Origin: Orobanche coerulescens
Lineage: Eukaryota; Streptophyta; Magnoliopsida; Lamiales; Orobanchaceae
Direction of reading: 5' to 3'
Assembly: GCA_033398695.1 (NCBI GenBank)
Contig: CM065812.1
Location: 137,894,858-137,958,857 of the forward strand
Length of the DNA: 64,000 nucleotides
The translations under genes and the position numbers were made by a program. The notes beneath the pieces are model-generated. The model made no database searches. It was not told where the DNA came from and worked only from the letters and a program-made list of their open reading frames with translations. How positions within the stretch are numbered: position 1 is the first letter of the stretch; each line of letters begins with the position of its first letter. Below are positions 21,650 to 33,793 of the stretch, in pieces.

Positions 21650-22797
21650 TGTAACACCCCCAAGATATTCAAGGCATATTACAGTGCCACAAATCCTTCT
21701 GCACGGATTTACTAGGCTAATATAATGACAACAAATATTATAAAATTCGGACCAACAAGGTCAAACCAATATGAAATACACTCTCGATTTCTCATAAAGT
21801 TACAAAAATCTAAATACTTTAAACGATGCTCCTACGAAGGCCGCAAAAGGAAATACTCAACATACTCGAATACTGAAACATCTGAGTTAACTCAAACACA
21901 AACAAAAGAGACTCCAAGACCCTAGATACATATTATTACTGTTGGTTAACCTCTTCATGGAGATCGTATGTTGCTCCTCTCGATCAGATAACTTGAAATC
22001 ATGTAAAATGTGTCCATCCTCAAAAGGGGGTTAGCAACTGGGATTATGCTAGTACAAGTATGGTGAATACATGATGTAAATTTCATAGTACCAACAATCA
22101 AGACAAACCTCACAAAATCCATTACACTTATCGCAATCAACCGTTTATCAGGTAAAACAGTTCACCACAAGAACACTAGTCAAATAAATGGGAGAATTTT
22201 CATAAAAGAAAAGTAGAAGTTAGCAAGACCTTTTAAATTTAATAAGTAGTTCAAAACAAAGACATTGTAGTTGTAAATAAATATAAATCATATTTTTAAA
22301 AAAATATTAAGGTTCTCGAGTGGTTTTACAAAAATAGGAATTTTTTTCGAGTTTATCTCCGAGTAATACTTTCGACACACTTAGGGTCTCCGACGCAAAA
22401 GTATAATTTTTCATCGAAAATCTCTTGGGGTCCTTGACCCAAAATGAATAATCTCATCTCAAAACCACTCAGTCCCTTGACCGAATATCAAAATCAAATA
22501 CACCAATGATTATCTGTGTTTCCACATCAAAGGCCATGGAAACCCTCAGGAGCCTCGTCAGACCGTCCCTGGAAAATATTGATTCCTGACACCAATAATT
22601 ATAAAAAGGTTTCCAAAAAGTTTTATATGCTTGGTATCAATATTCCAGTAATCATACAATCACACCAATTAATATTCGAATATAATTTTTCACCTTTACT
22701 ATTGAATTACTCGGATGATTCGGTATTGTTGGCCACTAAGTATACTGGAGAAAGCTTGGAAAGTGTTTTAAACGACAAGCTGTACGGTTTTTAACTC
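21650..22797 (-). repeat. Minus-strand Tekay-like LTR F, truncated by Sirevirus E
   Basis: It starts tgtaacacccccaag, the reverse complement of a Tekay LTR end. At about 22027-22062 it contains the reverse form of the conserved block acttg.actagca...tgctaacccc. Its 5' part (higher coordinates) is missing because copia E begins at 22798. No supported gene. Confidence 0.7.
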
Positions 22798-23931
22798 TGA
22801 GTGCGTAGCGGAAGTCTTAAATACAGTAAGTTGCTGAGGATACAGCAACTCGATGTGCAGTGTATACTTAAATAATCACAATTAATAAAACAATAAAGGC
22901 AGAAGGTAAATAACACAGTATTTAAAGTGGTTCGAGGTAAACCCCTCTACGTCCACTGGTCCTCCACACAGGAGTAAAAAGTTTAGTATAATTACTGCGT
23001 ACACAACTACGTAATTATAACAACACTTAATCAATATATCGTTCACACAGATTGATATAAAGATCTTAGCCTTCAACCGTTCACACAGATTGGTTTGAGC
23101 TAAGACTTTGACTGGCTTCTTCACACACAGTTCTGAAGCTTTGTCTTCTTCAATGAAGTCCTTCACACATAGTTCGGGAGTAGCAAGGATTCCTCAGTCC
23201 ACACAGGGCTGATATGAGTTTGTTCAAAGATAGAACAGGGTTTGAACAACAGCTATGACTTTCTGGGATTTAAGATGATATTGTGTTGTTTAAGGTTTGA
23301 GCATTGTATATCTCTTCTATGTGAATAGCCGAAAGCTTGGGGAGATATGTTTTGCTCTGAATATTTCTCGTAAGCTTTGTTCTTTTGTAAGTCGTGAAAT
23401 AATCTGTAGATCTTCAGTCGTTCTTTTGTAGTACTTGATCTTCAAGCTCTGGAGATATATATAACCTCTGAAATATATCCGTTTGAAATATATACGTTGA
23501 GCAAGATTCTACGACAACTGATATTTGACTGAGATTCGGATATTGCCGGATTTTGAAGACCTTCTGACTACAGTATTTAAATACTTTATCCTTTAGTATT
23601 TAAATACTTCTTTATCAACGGGACTTGACTTCTAGCGAATACTAAAGATTCCTTCTTGTCCTGTTGAGAGCTGTATGGAAGGATCACTGTATTGATATTC
23701 GAGACAGCTTCCATACTTTAGCTTTGCGGGATTCTTTGATGTATGATCAATACACTGTATGGTTGGGACTGCGAGAAGTCTTCGATGCATGTTTGATACT
23801 TGATTAGCTTTTCGATACAGCTAGAGGCGGTATTCAGGATTTGGCATATTTTCAAAACATTCTGACAATACAATCGATACAGGGTTTGTTTATTCAAACA
23901 GCATCAATACAGGGTTATTGTTATCCCAACA
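22798..23931 (-). repeat. 3' LTR of Sirevirus E
   Basis: 1134 bp, minus strand, starting tgttgggataac at 23931 and ending ...acgcactca at 22798. It contains a TATA box, a tandem pair of the perfect palindrome AGTATTTAAATACT (23572-23585 and 23595-23608), many ATACAG/CTGTAT motifs in U3, and the gtggttcgaggtaaac..cctctacgtcc block (22927-22955) common downstream of copia LTR promoters. Confidence 0.82.
23451..23466 (-). promoter_or_regulatory. Putative TATA box of the E LTR
   Basis: The minus strand reads ggttatatatatctcc. It lies about 465 bp into the LTR, downstream of the palindrome pair and upstream of the U5-like block, which suits a U3/R boundary. Confidence 0.5.
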
Positions 23932-23950
23932 ATTTCCCCCTTTTTGATAA
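23932..23950 (-). promoter_or_regulatory. Polypurine tract of Sirevirus E
   Basis: The minus strand reads caaaaagggggaaat directly before the LTR start tgttgggataac, the canonical Sirevirus PPT. It would prime plus-strand DNA synthesis. Confidence 0.85.
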
Positions 23951-24662
23951 TTTGCCAAGTCCTTCTGAGTCTTCCTTTTTAAAACCTTATTATGTTATCC
24001 AAACATCCTTGATGATGCCAAAACTTTGACACTTAGCGGTTTGAAGTAGGGCAGACTTATTGGTCTTCTTTCGAATGTTCTGGCCTTCGGTATTTGGCTT
24101 AACACTAAGAACTGCTCGCAGGCAAGTTCAGCTTTTATCAAAAGAAAGTTACATTGAAAACTTATGATTGGCGCGCAGGCACAATATTATATTGTTTTCT
24201 AGATACATACAACTTAAACTATGAACTGTTCGCAAACAAGTTCTTACAGCTTGTGTATGAGATAGGTTTCATAATATGAATACAGTAAGAATAAATAAAG
24301 TGACTGTAAACATATAAGAACACAGTAGATTACGAGTTGTAATCTTTCAAGACAGGCAAAATTTTTATTGATATTTGAAATGAGGAGTACAAAATTTTGC
24401 TGTTCGGAAGATAAGATTACAAAAACTATAATACAAGGAAATTAACTCCTATAGTCTGAATGCCTCCATGGTCTTTTTGGGTCATTCTTGGTGTTTTTCC
24501 ACCAGTATTGATGGGCTTCGTTGTCTCAATTCTGATAGATGGCTCGACCTTCATATAATTTGTCGAAGACAAGAATCCAATCCTCTGGATGGGTCACCAA
24601 GTCACCATTTTTGTGCATTGATTTCATCTGCAGCTGTAGCGGGAGCGTTCCACTTTCTAGCT
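23951..24662 (-). other. 3' untranslated region of Sirevirus E
   Basis: About 700 bp lie between the end of the envelope-like ORF and the PPT. I see no coding potential or strong repeat in it. Confidence 0.55.
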
Positions 24663-27291
24663 TCATCTTGAATTCCTCTGCGGCTTCCTGTACCGTTCTG
24701 CATCTATTGAATAAATGGAATCCCTGATAAGTACAACGAAGTATCTTAACAGTTCATTTCTCCTCCAGTCTTTGATCTCTGCAGCGGTAGGTTGACGGTC
24801 TGTCAGGAGGTTCATAGAGTGCGGCTTTCGGACTAGGCTTTTTGAAGGATACCTAGGATCCTGGAATTCTGGTCTTTCTCCCTGTATCCTCACATTCGGT
24901 GTTGAGATACGGGCTATGTCTGATGTGATGGAGTCTTCAACGGAGCTAATAATTCTTTCTCTTGCTCCAACCTCGTTCTCCTAGCGCCTTCCCTTGCTTC
25001 TTCCCCCTTTTTGGCATCATCAAGGTATGACACCTTTTCATCAAGACGTTCCAGGATCTCCAGAGCGGCATCCTGTTTCGTCTCAATATTTGACATTCTC
25101 TCAACAAGGGAGGAGAGCACCTGCGACATATCTTTTATATTCTTGTCATGGGCTCGCAGTTGGGAACCGGATTCGATCAGAGCAGATGCGGTCTTTACCT
25201 CAGACACGCGGAGTTTTGATTGCTCTTCTCTGAGGATCTTTTCTTGCTTCTCTTGCAGTTGTCTAAGAGCTTGCTTGACCACATGTGGCAAGATAGTGAA
25301 GGCTTCGACTACTCGAGAGACTTCATGCTTTAGTCCGGTCATTTCTTCAACAGTAGATGTGTGAAGCCAATCAAGAGCCTTTTCTACAGAGTGTAGAGCA
25401 TTGACTGCATCCTGAATAAAGACAGTTTGGAGGCCAAGAGCACGCAATCGCTCTTTTCTTGTTTCGGTGCTGGGAGAGTCTGGCTGGGCAAAGTCCTCGA
25501 CTCCATTTAACCTTCTCAAATTCACATCAGGGCGTGAAGTGAGTTGTACATCCTCAGGTATAGTACCGTCGTCGGATTCCTAGGCGGTTGATGGGGCGGG
25601 AGTAACTGTTTCGGGTTCAGCGGCAGAGGGTGCGACATCCTCCTGTTTCGAAGTGGTTTATGTAGACATGGATACAGGAAGGACCAATTCCTCCTGGTGT
25701 CTCTCAGCATCCGCCTATTCCGGCAGAGGGACTGATTCCTCTTGCTGGATGGCGCGTGATTCTACTTCGGCGGGGGCAGCGACAGGCTTGGGTGCCTATT
25801 GCGAAACATGTTCTTCCACCTCAACATGAGGGACTGAATCCTCATTGTCGGGAACATTGTCTTGCTGTGGCGAAGGGGGCTACTGATGGGTAGATGTCCC
25901 TTCATCTTTCTTGGCTTGGGATTCCTCTCGACTCATCCGTAGACCAGCCTAGAGTGCATCGTCATCGTCGTCGGAATCCGGATCAGATTTTGGACTATCG
26001 GGAGTTTCCATTGACGAAGCTTTTCCTTTCCTTCTAGCTTCAGCCTTATGAAGCAGATGACTCTCAATTAGCTCCTTAACGAATAAGTTGTCCCATTGGA
26101 TCAGGACAGCAATTTCTTGAGTGTCCGTCACTTCCAAAACGAATTTCTCTTCGTTACACCACTCGCTCCAGTTGTACAAAGTTTCGTACGGAGCAAGTCT
26201 AAAGATCTTCCATTGGAGAAACCGCTCGTATGACTGTTCAATCTTCACGGAAAGCATCGTCTTGGAAATTATTGTGTCCGAGGAGGGACTCCGTACAGCG
26301 TCTGGGTTTGCTGTAGGAAAGGGTTCCTCTACAGGTGTGGAATCCTGTATTGGAGAGGGATTCCTTACAGGGGATGGTACCCCGAAGGAAGATGGATCTT
26401 GAACGGGTGTGAAATCCCATATAGGAGAGGTAGCTATTGGCTCCAAACAAGCAGCTGACTCGCCAGAGTCTTGGGCAGATGTCCTCGTATCCGTCGTAGC
26501 TGCCAAGGGCCCGGGATCTACTGTCGATACAGTAGCGGGCATCTCTTCCACAGGGGTTGGGCCCTGGGGTAGTTGATCAGTGGGTTGCGCCACGAGAGGA
26601 GCATCCTTGGAGGGTTCTGTAGCTTTAACTTTCGTAAGCCGCCTTAGCTTCCTTTTCCGCTTCTCAACAGCAACTGGTGTTTTGTTGTGAGATATTTTTC
26701 TCTTCTTCGAAGATTCGACACTTTGGGACTTAGAAGAAACATCCCTTGGATCTGCAGACAACGGCAAGTTCCAGATAAAAGGTCTGTTGGTAATCAGGAT
26801 GCTCTGGTTGAAGGCAGTGGGCCTGACGCCTCCTAAGAATATCCGCGAACTGATCTTCTTTGCTTCTGCGGTTTGCTGAAGTCCGCACTTCGTCAAAACA
26901 TGGTTTAAGAATAAACCAAACGATTTGTTCTGAGAACCAGGTTTAGACACCTCTTCCTGCAAACATTTAAGGATAACCTGACACCAGTTGACCTTCTCGC
27001 AGGTCATTATAGCGACCATCATCCTGAATCTGAGATTGGTGCACATCTCAAAAGCACCACGGCATTGAGGTAGAATTCCTCAACCAGATGAACGTCATAA
27101 TTCTCGGCGGTGTGGCTCCCAAGGCGGTATAGGCCTTGTTGACGAATTCTTGTAGTGACGACCTCCATGGCATCGACGTCATCACTTTCGGCGTGAATGC
27201 ATTCCATCACGACATATCCGGAGAAGATCCGTCCATCGATGAAGTTGAGTGACTTCTTGAGAGAGGTGGAAGATGTCTGATTTGACGCCAT
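24663..27291 (-). pseudogene. Sirevirus envelope-like ORF (third ORF) of E, interrupted
   Basis: Read from the ATG at 27289-27291 this is a protein of about 870 codons. An N-terminal domain contains HLVEEFYLNAVV, followed by a Lys/Arg-rich segment near KKRKISHNK, a long acidic Pro/Ser/Thr-rich middle (about 26600-25550), and a heptad-rich coiled coil (25500-24990). A basic tail ends at 24663. Frameshifts occur near 27050 and 24980. Between 25949 and 25580 five TAG and one TAA lie in an otherwise continuous frame, each one C-to-T step from CAG or CAA. I see no signal peptide or clear membrane segment, so the envelope label rests on its position after pol and on the coiled coil. Function unknown. 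Confidence 0.6.
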
Positions 27292-28058
27292 TGTTATTCT
27301 CAAGAGAAGATGAAAAAGATTCAAGAAAAATATGCAGTAAACACAGAAAAATCTTGTAGGCTGAATGCTTGAGTGCTCTTAAAATATGCAGAAGGCGTAA
27401 AGAGTCTCAAATGGCATTTACAGTCCTTTTATAGTAGGCGGCAAAGAAGGGTTTTCAGAGAACGAATGGTCATATTTAAGGGATGGGAACCGGTGTTTGA
27501 AATGAACGGTCACGATGGACTGAGTGTAACTGGTACACTTATCCATTGATTTTTAAAATAGGAGCGGGTCCCACTTCTGACATTTGATATTACCCTTAAT
27601 GCCTGAAACGGCGGTATTAAATATTAAGAAATTTGAAAACATCGCGGCTTTTGAGATTCGATTGTCCAGATATCGTGTAAGGCATTTAATGTAAACGACG
27701 TTTGATATGAAAACAGGGCACGTGGACAAAAATTATTTCTAAAATGAAATATTATAATATATATATAATGAATCGAATTCCCAAAGTATGCTGTATCCGC
27801 GACGATACAGCGTTCCCCCTTAAAAGGTACATATAGGTTTCAATTCCATACAACAACATTTGGATTAATGCTGTATTCATGGGTCATACCGTATTCCCCC
27901 TTAATTATTGCACACGTCAGCTGTAGGATGATTCATATTGCTTTGTTCCCTACGGTGCTGTATTGAAGGCTCTGAGTGTACAGATAATTAATGGTGGATA
28001 CTGTATTCTTGGGTCTTACAGCATTCCCCCTCAATTGTTGAGTAAAAACAGTAAATAC
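27292..28058 (-). other. Spacer between RNase H and the envelope-like ORF, with three PPT-like motifs
   Basis: Non-coding. On the minus strand it carries TTAAGGGGGAA-type tracts at 28023-28036, 27893-27905 and 27812-27826, each next to ATACAG/CTGTAT motifs. Repeated PPT-like tracts are a described Sirevirus feature. An AT-only stretch lies at about 27750-27770. The whole spacer is copied in array units 2-4. Confidence 0.6.
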
Positions 28059-29211
28059 TTACAGGGAGTCAGACTGTAGCAATCCCAATTCTTGTCGAAG
28101 CATGTTGAATCTTGCTGTATCGAGAGGCTTGGTGAAGATGTCGGCCAACTGAATATCTGTATGAACTTTTTCCAGCCGAACATCCTTGTTCTCGACATGA
28201 TTCCTAATGAAATTATGCTTCATGTTGATATGCTTAGTGCGCGAGTGCAATACAGGGTTGTGCGTTATTGCAATTGCACTCGTGCTATCGCACATGATTG
28301 GCATTTCCTTGGCTTCAATCCTATAATCTGACAACTGTTGTTGCATCCAAAGGATCTGCATACAGCAACTACCAGCAGCATAGTACTCTGATTCAGCCGT
28401 GGAATGTGTGTTTGCCAATTGCTTCTTACTTAACCAAGAAACAAGTCTAGGTCCAAGAAAGTGACAAGTTCCACTTATACTCTTCCTATCTAGCTTGCAA
28501 CCTCCAAGATCCGAGTCGCTGTAGCCAACTAAATCGAATCCGCCTTCTTTAGGATACCACAATCCTACATCGACTGTTCCTTTAATATACTTCAGGATTT
28601 GTTTAGCTATGTTGAAGTGTGATTCTTTGGGTGCTACTTGATATCTCACACACACTCCTACAGCAAACTGAATATCGGGACTACTAGCCGTTAGGTACAG
28701 GAGAGAGCCAATAAGCTTCCTGTAGAGTGATTGGTCAACCGGCTTTCCGGCTTCATCAGCACTAATTTGCACGGAAGTGCTTATGGAGGTTGACGATGAT
28801 TTGGAAGTGTTCATTCCAAATTTGTTGAAAAGCTCCTTGCTGTATTTTTCCTGGTTGATGAAAATCCCTGTAGGCAACTGCTTTACCTGCAAACCTAGGA
28901 AATAACTAAGTTCTCCCATCATACTCATTTCAAATTTACTTTGCATTATATGAGAGAACCTTTGACATAAAGCAAGGTTAGTTGAACCAAATATAATGTC
29001 ATCTACATAGATTTGAACCATTAGAAGGTCATTGCCTTCCTGTATTTTGAACAATGTCTTGTCCACGGCACCTTTCTCAAATCCATTATCCATGCTCTAG
29101 GGGCTTGCTTAAGTCCATACAGTGCTTTCCTTAGCCTGTATACTAGATCTATGCCGTCTGTGTTGGCAAACCCTGGTGGTTGTTCAACATAAACTTCTTC
29201 GGCAAGGTCTC
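28059..29211 (-). pseudogene. RT (C-terminal part) and RNase H of Sirevirus E, array unit 1
   Basis: It encodes the palm and thumb of a Ty1/copia reverse transcriptase followed by RNase H. The upstream frame reads [11 protein letters not shown] and [10 protein letters not shown] (29200-29095). Then a deletion of roughly ten residues with a frameshift leads into 344 codons with YVDDIIFGSTN (catalytic Asp pair), LSYFLGLQV, then RNase H motifs DSDLGGC, STAESEYYA and the C-terminal ADIFTKPL. It ends at a normal stop at 28059. The same deletion is present in all four array units, so it predates their amplification. The 5' end is cut by the Tekay LTR at 29212. Confidence 0.88.
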
Positions 29212-31258
29212 TGTAATATCCGTACCTTTCCATTTTTAGCAGTTTCCATTTTTGATGTATGTCTATTTTTATAGACTCTCTTGTAACCGTTTCGACATTT
29301 TGAATCTACTTTACTCTTGGAGTTTTTCCATTTGGTCGAGTTTTGGTGATGTTTTCACGTAATTTCATTTTATGACATGTTTTGCCGTATGGACGTTCGA
29401 TTCTCGTAAAACTCGTTAGTTTTCATTGTTTCTTGGTTTGTGCAAGTTCGTATGGTTGAGTTGGTCGTGTTGAGACTTTCGATTTGTAAATCCGACGTCG
29501 TTTCATGATTTTCGGGCACTTGGGCCATTTTTATAATTTCCTATAAGTTTGGGAATTCCATTTTTGTTGTCGCATTACGGACCCTACGGTGGTCGGAATT
29601 ATATTTTCTTTCAGCGCTTAGCTCCGTCGTCTGTATATTTCATGTTTATGTTTCGGATTACGGCCTTGTCGTGCATTTCGAGTTTCGTACCTTCGGCGGC
29701 AGATCGAATCGAAAGCAAGATTGATCGGGCTAGCTGCGTGACTAGCGACGCTACTCCTAATCCTTTGCGCGTGCGCTATCGGTGTGCGATTAGCGACGCT
29801 AACTAGTTATTTTAGCATGCGCTATCGAGTGGTATTTAGCGCTAAGCATGTCTAGCGCACGCTAACGACATCGGCAAGAACTCGGATTGTTTGTAGCCCG
29901 TTAGCGCGCGCTACCTTATGATGGTTTGCGTGCGCTAACTATACGTTTTAAATAGATCGGGGCTGGTCAAGACAATGATTTTCATTCTTTTCTTCCGTTT
30001 TCTTCACCCGGCGACTCTAGAGGGCGATTCCCTTCAGTTTTGATCGGAGAATTCTTCATATTCCATCACCGTAGGTTCGTGCTAACATATCATCATCAAC
30101 GTAATCATCCTCCATCGTCCGAATCCGAGGTATTTTCTTCAGGAACCCTAAACTTGTCTAATTTGGGGGGTTTTTCGGGTTTTTCGCGATTGATTCTGAA
30201 TTGTTCATGTATGTTATGAAATTCCTTATCGATTGTGGTTATTGGGTGATTCCCAATCCGTTTTCCTCGATTTAATCCGTGAATTGTTGATACGGGGAGA
30301 TTTTGCGTAAACCCTCGCCCGTATCGATTGAACGTTTTTGTCATGAATTGTAATCGGGGGTTATGGGTGTTTTCCGTTCGGTTATTATCGTCCATAGGGA
30401 CTGAGTTGTATTGATCCTTCATTTAGGAACCGTTGTTTTCCGTCCGGATCATTCGTAGTCGTTGTTCGTCCCCATTTCATCGGATATGTCTCAAAGGCAA
30501 GTACTTTACATTTGTTTACATGTTCTAGTATTTGAATTGTGGCTATTCTTGGTTGTTGTGGATGGATATGTGTATGTTCACCTAGGGACGGTCCGACGGG
30601 TCCTCTAGGGATACGTAATTCCGTGTGTGTGCGTTTCACGAACTATGGTTAACCACCCAGGGATGTCCGACGGGGCTCTACGGGGTACGGTGGCCGTGAG
30701 TCTCGTACCAAGGTTAACTTTGAATTGTTTTGTTGAAGAAAATGTGTTTTGTGCGTGTGCACTGTGAATATTCCGGAATATAAATGATTTTCAAAATGAT
30801 TTTTGGCGCATATTTTCATCTGATTAGAATGTAGTTCAAATGGATTGTACTTGCCCTAGCAGTTCTCGCTAACCCCTTAAATGGGGGAAATACTTTTTGT
30901 ATTTCAGGTACAGGTCTTGGAGACAAGCGAGCATTCGAGCCGTACAAGGACGATGGGCAAGCATGATACTGTTCAGTGGTCGTCTTTTGGTGTTCTGTTT
31001 TGTCGTTTACTTATTATGTCAATTGTTTAAGTACTCGAATACTTCTTGTCGAATTTATTTATGTTGGTGCCCTTTTTGGGGAACGGATTGGATTGTCGTA
31101 TTCCTATTTTGGTCTGGATGTCGTGAATTGTGAAATGGATGTTTTGTTAATGGTTGTATGTCTTCGTCGGATGTCATTTTGGTATGTTAGCCTGGTGGAT
31201 TCCACCGTGTGGGGTCCACGGCGGTGTAATATGCCCTGATCTTCTTGGGGGCGTTACA
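29212..31258 (+). repeat. Tekay LTR, array unit 1 (leader to 31473)
   Basis: It starts exactly at tgtaatatccgtacc inside the RT of copia E, so the Tekay element integrated there (potential TSD gtctc at 29207-29211; the other copy is lost). It ends gggggcgttaca at 31258. A PBS tggtatcagagcttagg (31264-31280) and the gag leader up to 31473 follow. The TAGCGTGCGCTA cluster is at about 29737-29940 with the TATA-like ttttaaatag just after. Several motif copies here look corrupted by consensus errors. Confidence 0.9.
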
Positions 31259-31473
31259 GAATATGGTATCAGAGCTTAGGTTTATGGATACCTAGGCCGT
31301 CGGTTATTTGGGTCTAGTCGAGTGTCATTTTTGAACAGTATCACTGCTATGCCATCATCTTAGTACGCCGGTGCTCGTAAGTTTTCCTAACTTGACTCGT
31401 TGCGTTGTTCGTTCTATTCCTTCCTTGGCATCTTGTTGTGTTTTGCGTTTGAATTGTACACACCCACTACTTC

Positions 31474-31873
31474 GTCAAAACATGGTTTAAGAATAAACCA
31501 AACGATTTGTTCTGAGAACCAGGTTTAGACACCTCTTCCTGCAAACATTTAAGGATAACCTGACACCAGTTGACCTTCTCGCAGGTCATTATAGCGACCA
31601 TCATCCTGAATCTGAGATTGGTGCACATCTCAAAAGCACCACGGCATTGAGGTAGAATTCCTCAACCAGATGAACGTCATAATTCTCGGCGGTGTGGCTC
31701 CCAAGGCGGTATAGGCCTTGTTGACGAATTCTTGTAGTGACGACCTCCATGGCATCGACGTCATCACTTTCAGCGTGAATGCATTCCATCACGACATATC
31801 TGGAGAAGATCCGTCCATCGATGAAGTTGAGTGACTTCTTGAGAGAGGTGGAAGATGTCTGAGTAGACGCCAT
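31474..31873 (-). pseudogene. N-terminal fragment of the envelope-like ORF, array unit 2
   Basis: It duplicates the first ~130 codons of the Sirevirus ORF (MAS.QTSSTSLKKSLNF at the start, HLVEEFYLNAVV further in), with the same frameshift after LNAVV as unit 1. It is cut by the array junction at 31473. Residue differences from unit 1 are few (Asn to Thr, Gly to Arg). Confidence 0.85.
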
Positions 31874-32640
31874 TGTTATTCTCAAGAGAAGATGAAAAAG
31901 ATTCAAGAAAAATATGCAGTAAACACAGAAAAATCTTGTAGGTTGAATGCTTGAGTGCTCTTAAAATATGCAGAAGGCGTAAAGAGTCTCAAATGGCATT
32001 TACAGTCCTTTTATAGTAGGCGGCAAAGAAGGGTTTTCAGAGAACGAATGGTCATATTTAAGGGATGGGAACCGGTGTTTGAAATGAACGGTCACGATGG
32101 ACTGAGTGTAACTGGTACACTTATCCATTGATTTTTAAAATAGGAGCGGGTCCCACTTCTGAAATTTGATATTACCCTTAATGCCTGAAACGGCGGTATT
32201 AAATATTAAAAAATTTGAAAACATCGCGGCTTTTGAGATTCGATTGTCCAGATATCGTGTAAGGCATTTAATGTAAACGACGTTTGATATGAAAACAGGG
32301 CACGTGGACAAAAATTGTTTCTAAAATGAAATATTATAATATATATATAATGAATCGAATTCCCAAAGTATGCTGTATCCGCGACGATACAGCGTTCCCC
32401 CTTAAAAGGTACATATAGGTTTCAATTCCATACAACAACATTTGGATTAATGCTGTATTCATGGGTCATACCGTATTCCCCCTTAATTATTGCACACGTC
32501 AGCTGTAGGATGATTCATATTGCTTTGTTCCCTACGGTGCTGTATTGAAGGCTCTGAGTGTACAGATAATTAATGGTGGATACTGTATTCTTGGGTCTTA
32601 CAGCATTCCCCCTCAATTGTTGAGTAAAAACAGTAAATAC

Positions 32641-33793
32641 TTACAGGGAGTCAGACTGTAGCAATCCCAATTCTTGTCGAAGCATGTTGAATCTTGCTGT
32701 ATCGAGAGGCTTGGTGAAGATGTCGGCCAACTGAATATCTGTATGAACTTTTTCCAGCCGAACATCCTTGTTCTCGACATGATTCCTAATGAAATTATGC
32801 TTCATGTTGATATGCTTAGTGCGCGAGTGCAATACAGGGTTGTGCGTTATTGCAATTGCACTCGTGCTATCGCACATGATTGGCATTTCCTTGGCTTCAA
32901 TCCTATAATCTGACAACTGTTGTTGCATCCAAAGGATCTGCATACAGCAACTACCAGCAGCATAGTACTCTGATTCAGCCGTGGAATGTGTGTTTGCCAA
33001 TTGCTTCTTACTTAACCAAGAAACAAGTCTAGGTCCAAGAAAGTGACAAGTTCCACTTATACTCTTCCTATCTAGCTTGCAACCTCCAAGATCCGAGTCA
33101 TTGTAGCCAACTAAATCGAATCCGCCTTCTTTAGGATACCACAATCCTACATCGACTGTTCCTTTAATATACTTCAGGATTTGTTTAGCTATGTTGAAGT
33201 GTGATTCTTTGGGTGCTACTTGATATCTCACACACACTCCTACAGCAAACTGAATATCGGGACTACTAGCCGTTAGGTACAGGAGAGAGCCAATAAGCTT
33301 CCTGTAGAGTGATTGGTCAACCGGCTTTCCGGCTTCATCAGCACTAATTTGCACGGAAGTGCTTATGGAGGTTGACGATGATTTGGAAGTGTTCATTCCA
33401 AATTTGTTGAAAAGCTCCTTCTTTGTATTTTTCCTGGTTGATGAAAATCCCTGTAGGCAACTGCTTTACCTGCAAACCTAGGAAATAACTAAGTTCTCCC
33501 ATCATACTCATTTCAAATTTACTTTGCATTATATGAGAGAACCTTTGACATAAAGCAAGGTTAGTTGAACCAAATATAATGTCATCTACATAGATTTGAA
33601 CCATTAGAAGGTCATTGCCTTCCTGTATTTTGAACAATGTCTTGTCCACGACACCTTTCTCAAATCCATTATCCATGCTCTAGGGGCTTGCTTAAGTCCA
33701 TACGGTGCTTTCCTTAGCCTGTATACTAGATCTATGCCGTCTGTGTTGGCAAACCACGGTGGTTGTTCAACATAAACTTCTTCGCAAGGTCTC
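32641..33793 (-). pseudogene. RT/RNase H fragment, array unit 2
   Basis: This copy of 28059-29211 carries YVDDIIFGSTN, DSDLGGC-type (here NDSDLGGC) and STAESEYYA. A frameshift near 33420 (ccttctttg versus ccttgctg in unit 1) breaks the frame; it falls at a CTG site and may be a sequence error. The adjoining LTR start reads cgtaatatcc (T to C). Confidence 0.87.

Larger units (their letters stand above)
22798..29211 (-). mobile_element. Ty1/copia Sirevirus-type element E, 5' part missing
   Basis: Read on the minus strand from 29211: RT and RNase H (29211-28059), a spacer with three PPT-like tracts, a long envelope-like ORF (27291-24663), a 3' UTR, the PPT (23932-23950) and the 3' LTR (23931-22798). 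Gag, protease, integrase and the 5' LTR are absent because a Tekay LTR starts at 29212 inside the RT gene. The RT motif YVDDIIFGSTN, the extra 3' ORF and the repeated PPT-like motifs are the usual marks of Sireviruses (SIRE/Maximus). Confidence 0.8.

Noticed and set aside
25011..25364. A Ser/Cys-rich plus-strand ORF
   Set aside because: It is the shadow of the coiled-coil end of the Sirevirus third ORF on the minus strand.
28092..28331. A 79-codon plus-strand ORF repeated at 32674, 37231 and 41875
   Set aside because: It is the antisense shadow of the RNase H C-terminus and is conserved only because the copia fragment is.
30105..30639. Minus-strand ORFs in each Tekay LTR (for example MKDQYNSVPMDDNN and MKRTHTELRIPRG types)
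   Set aside because: They are antisense to LTR R/U5 sequence, vary in length between copies through single-base changes, and have no domain.
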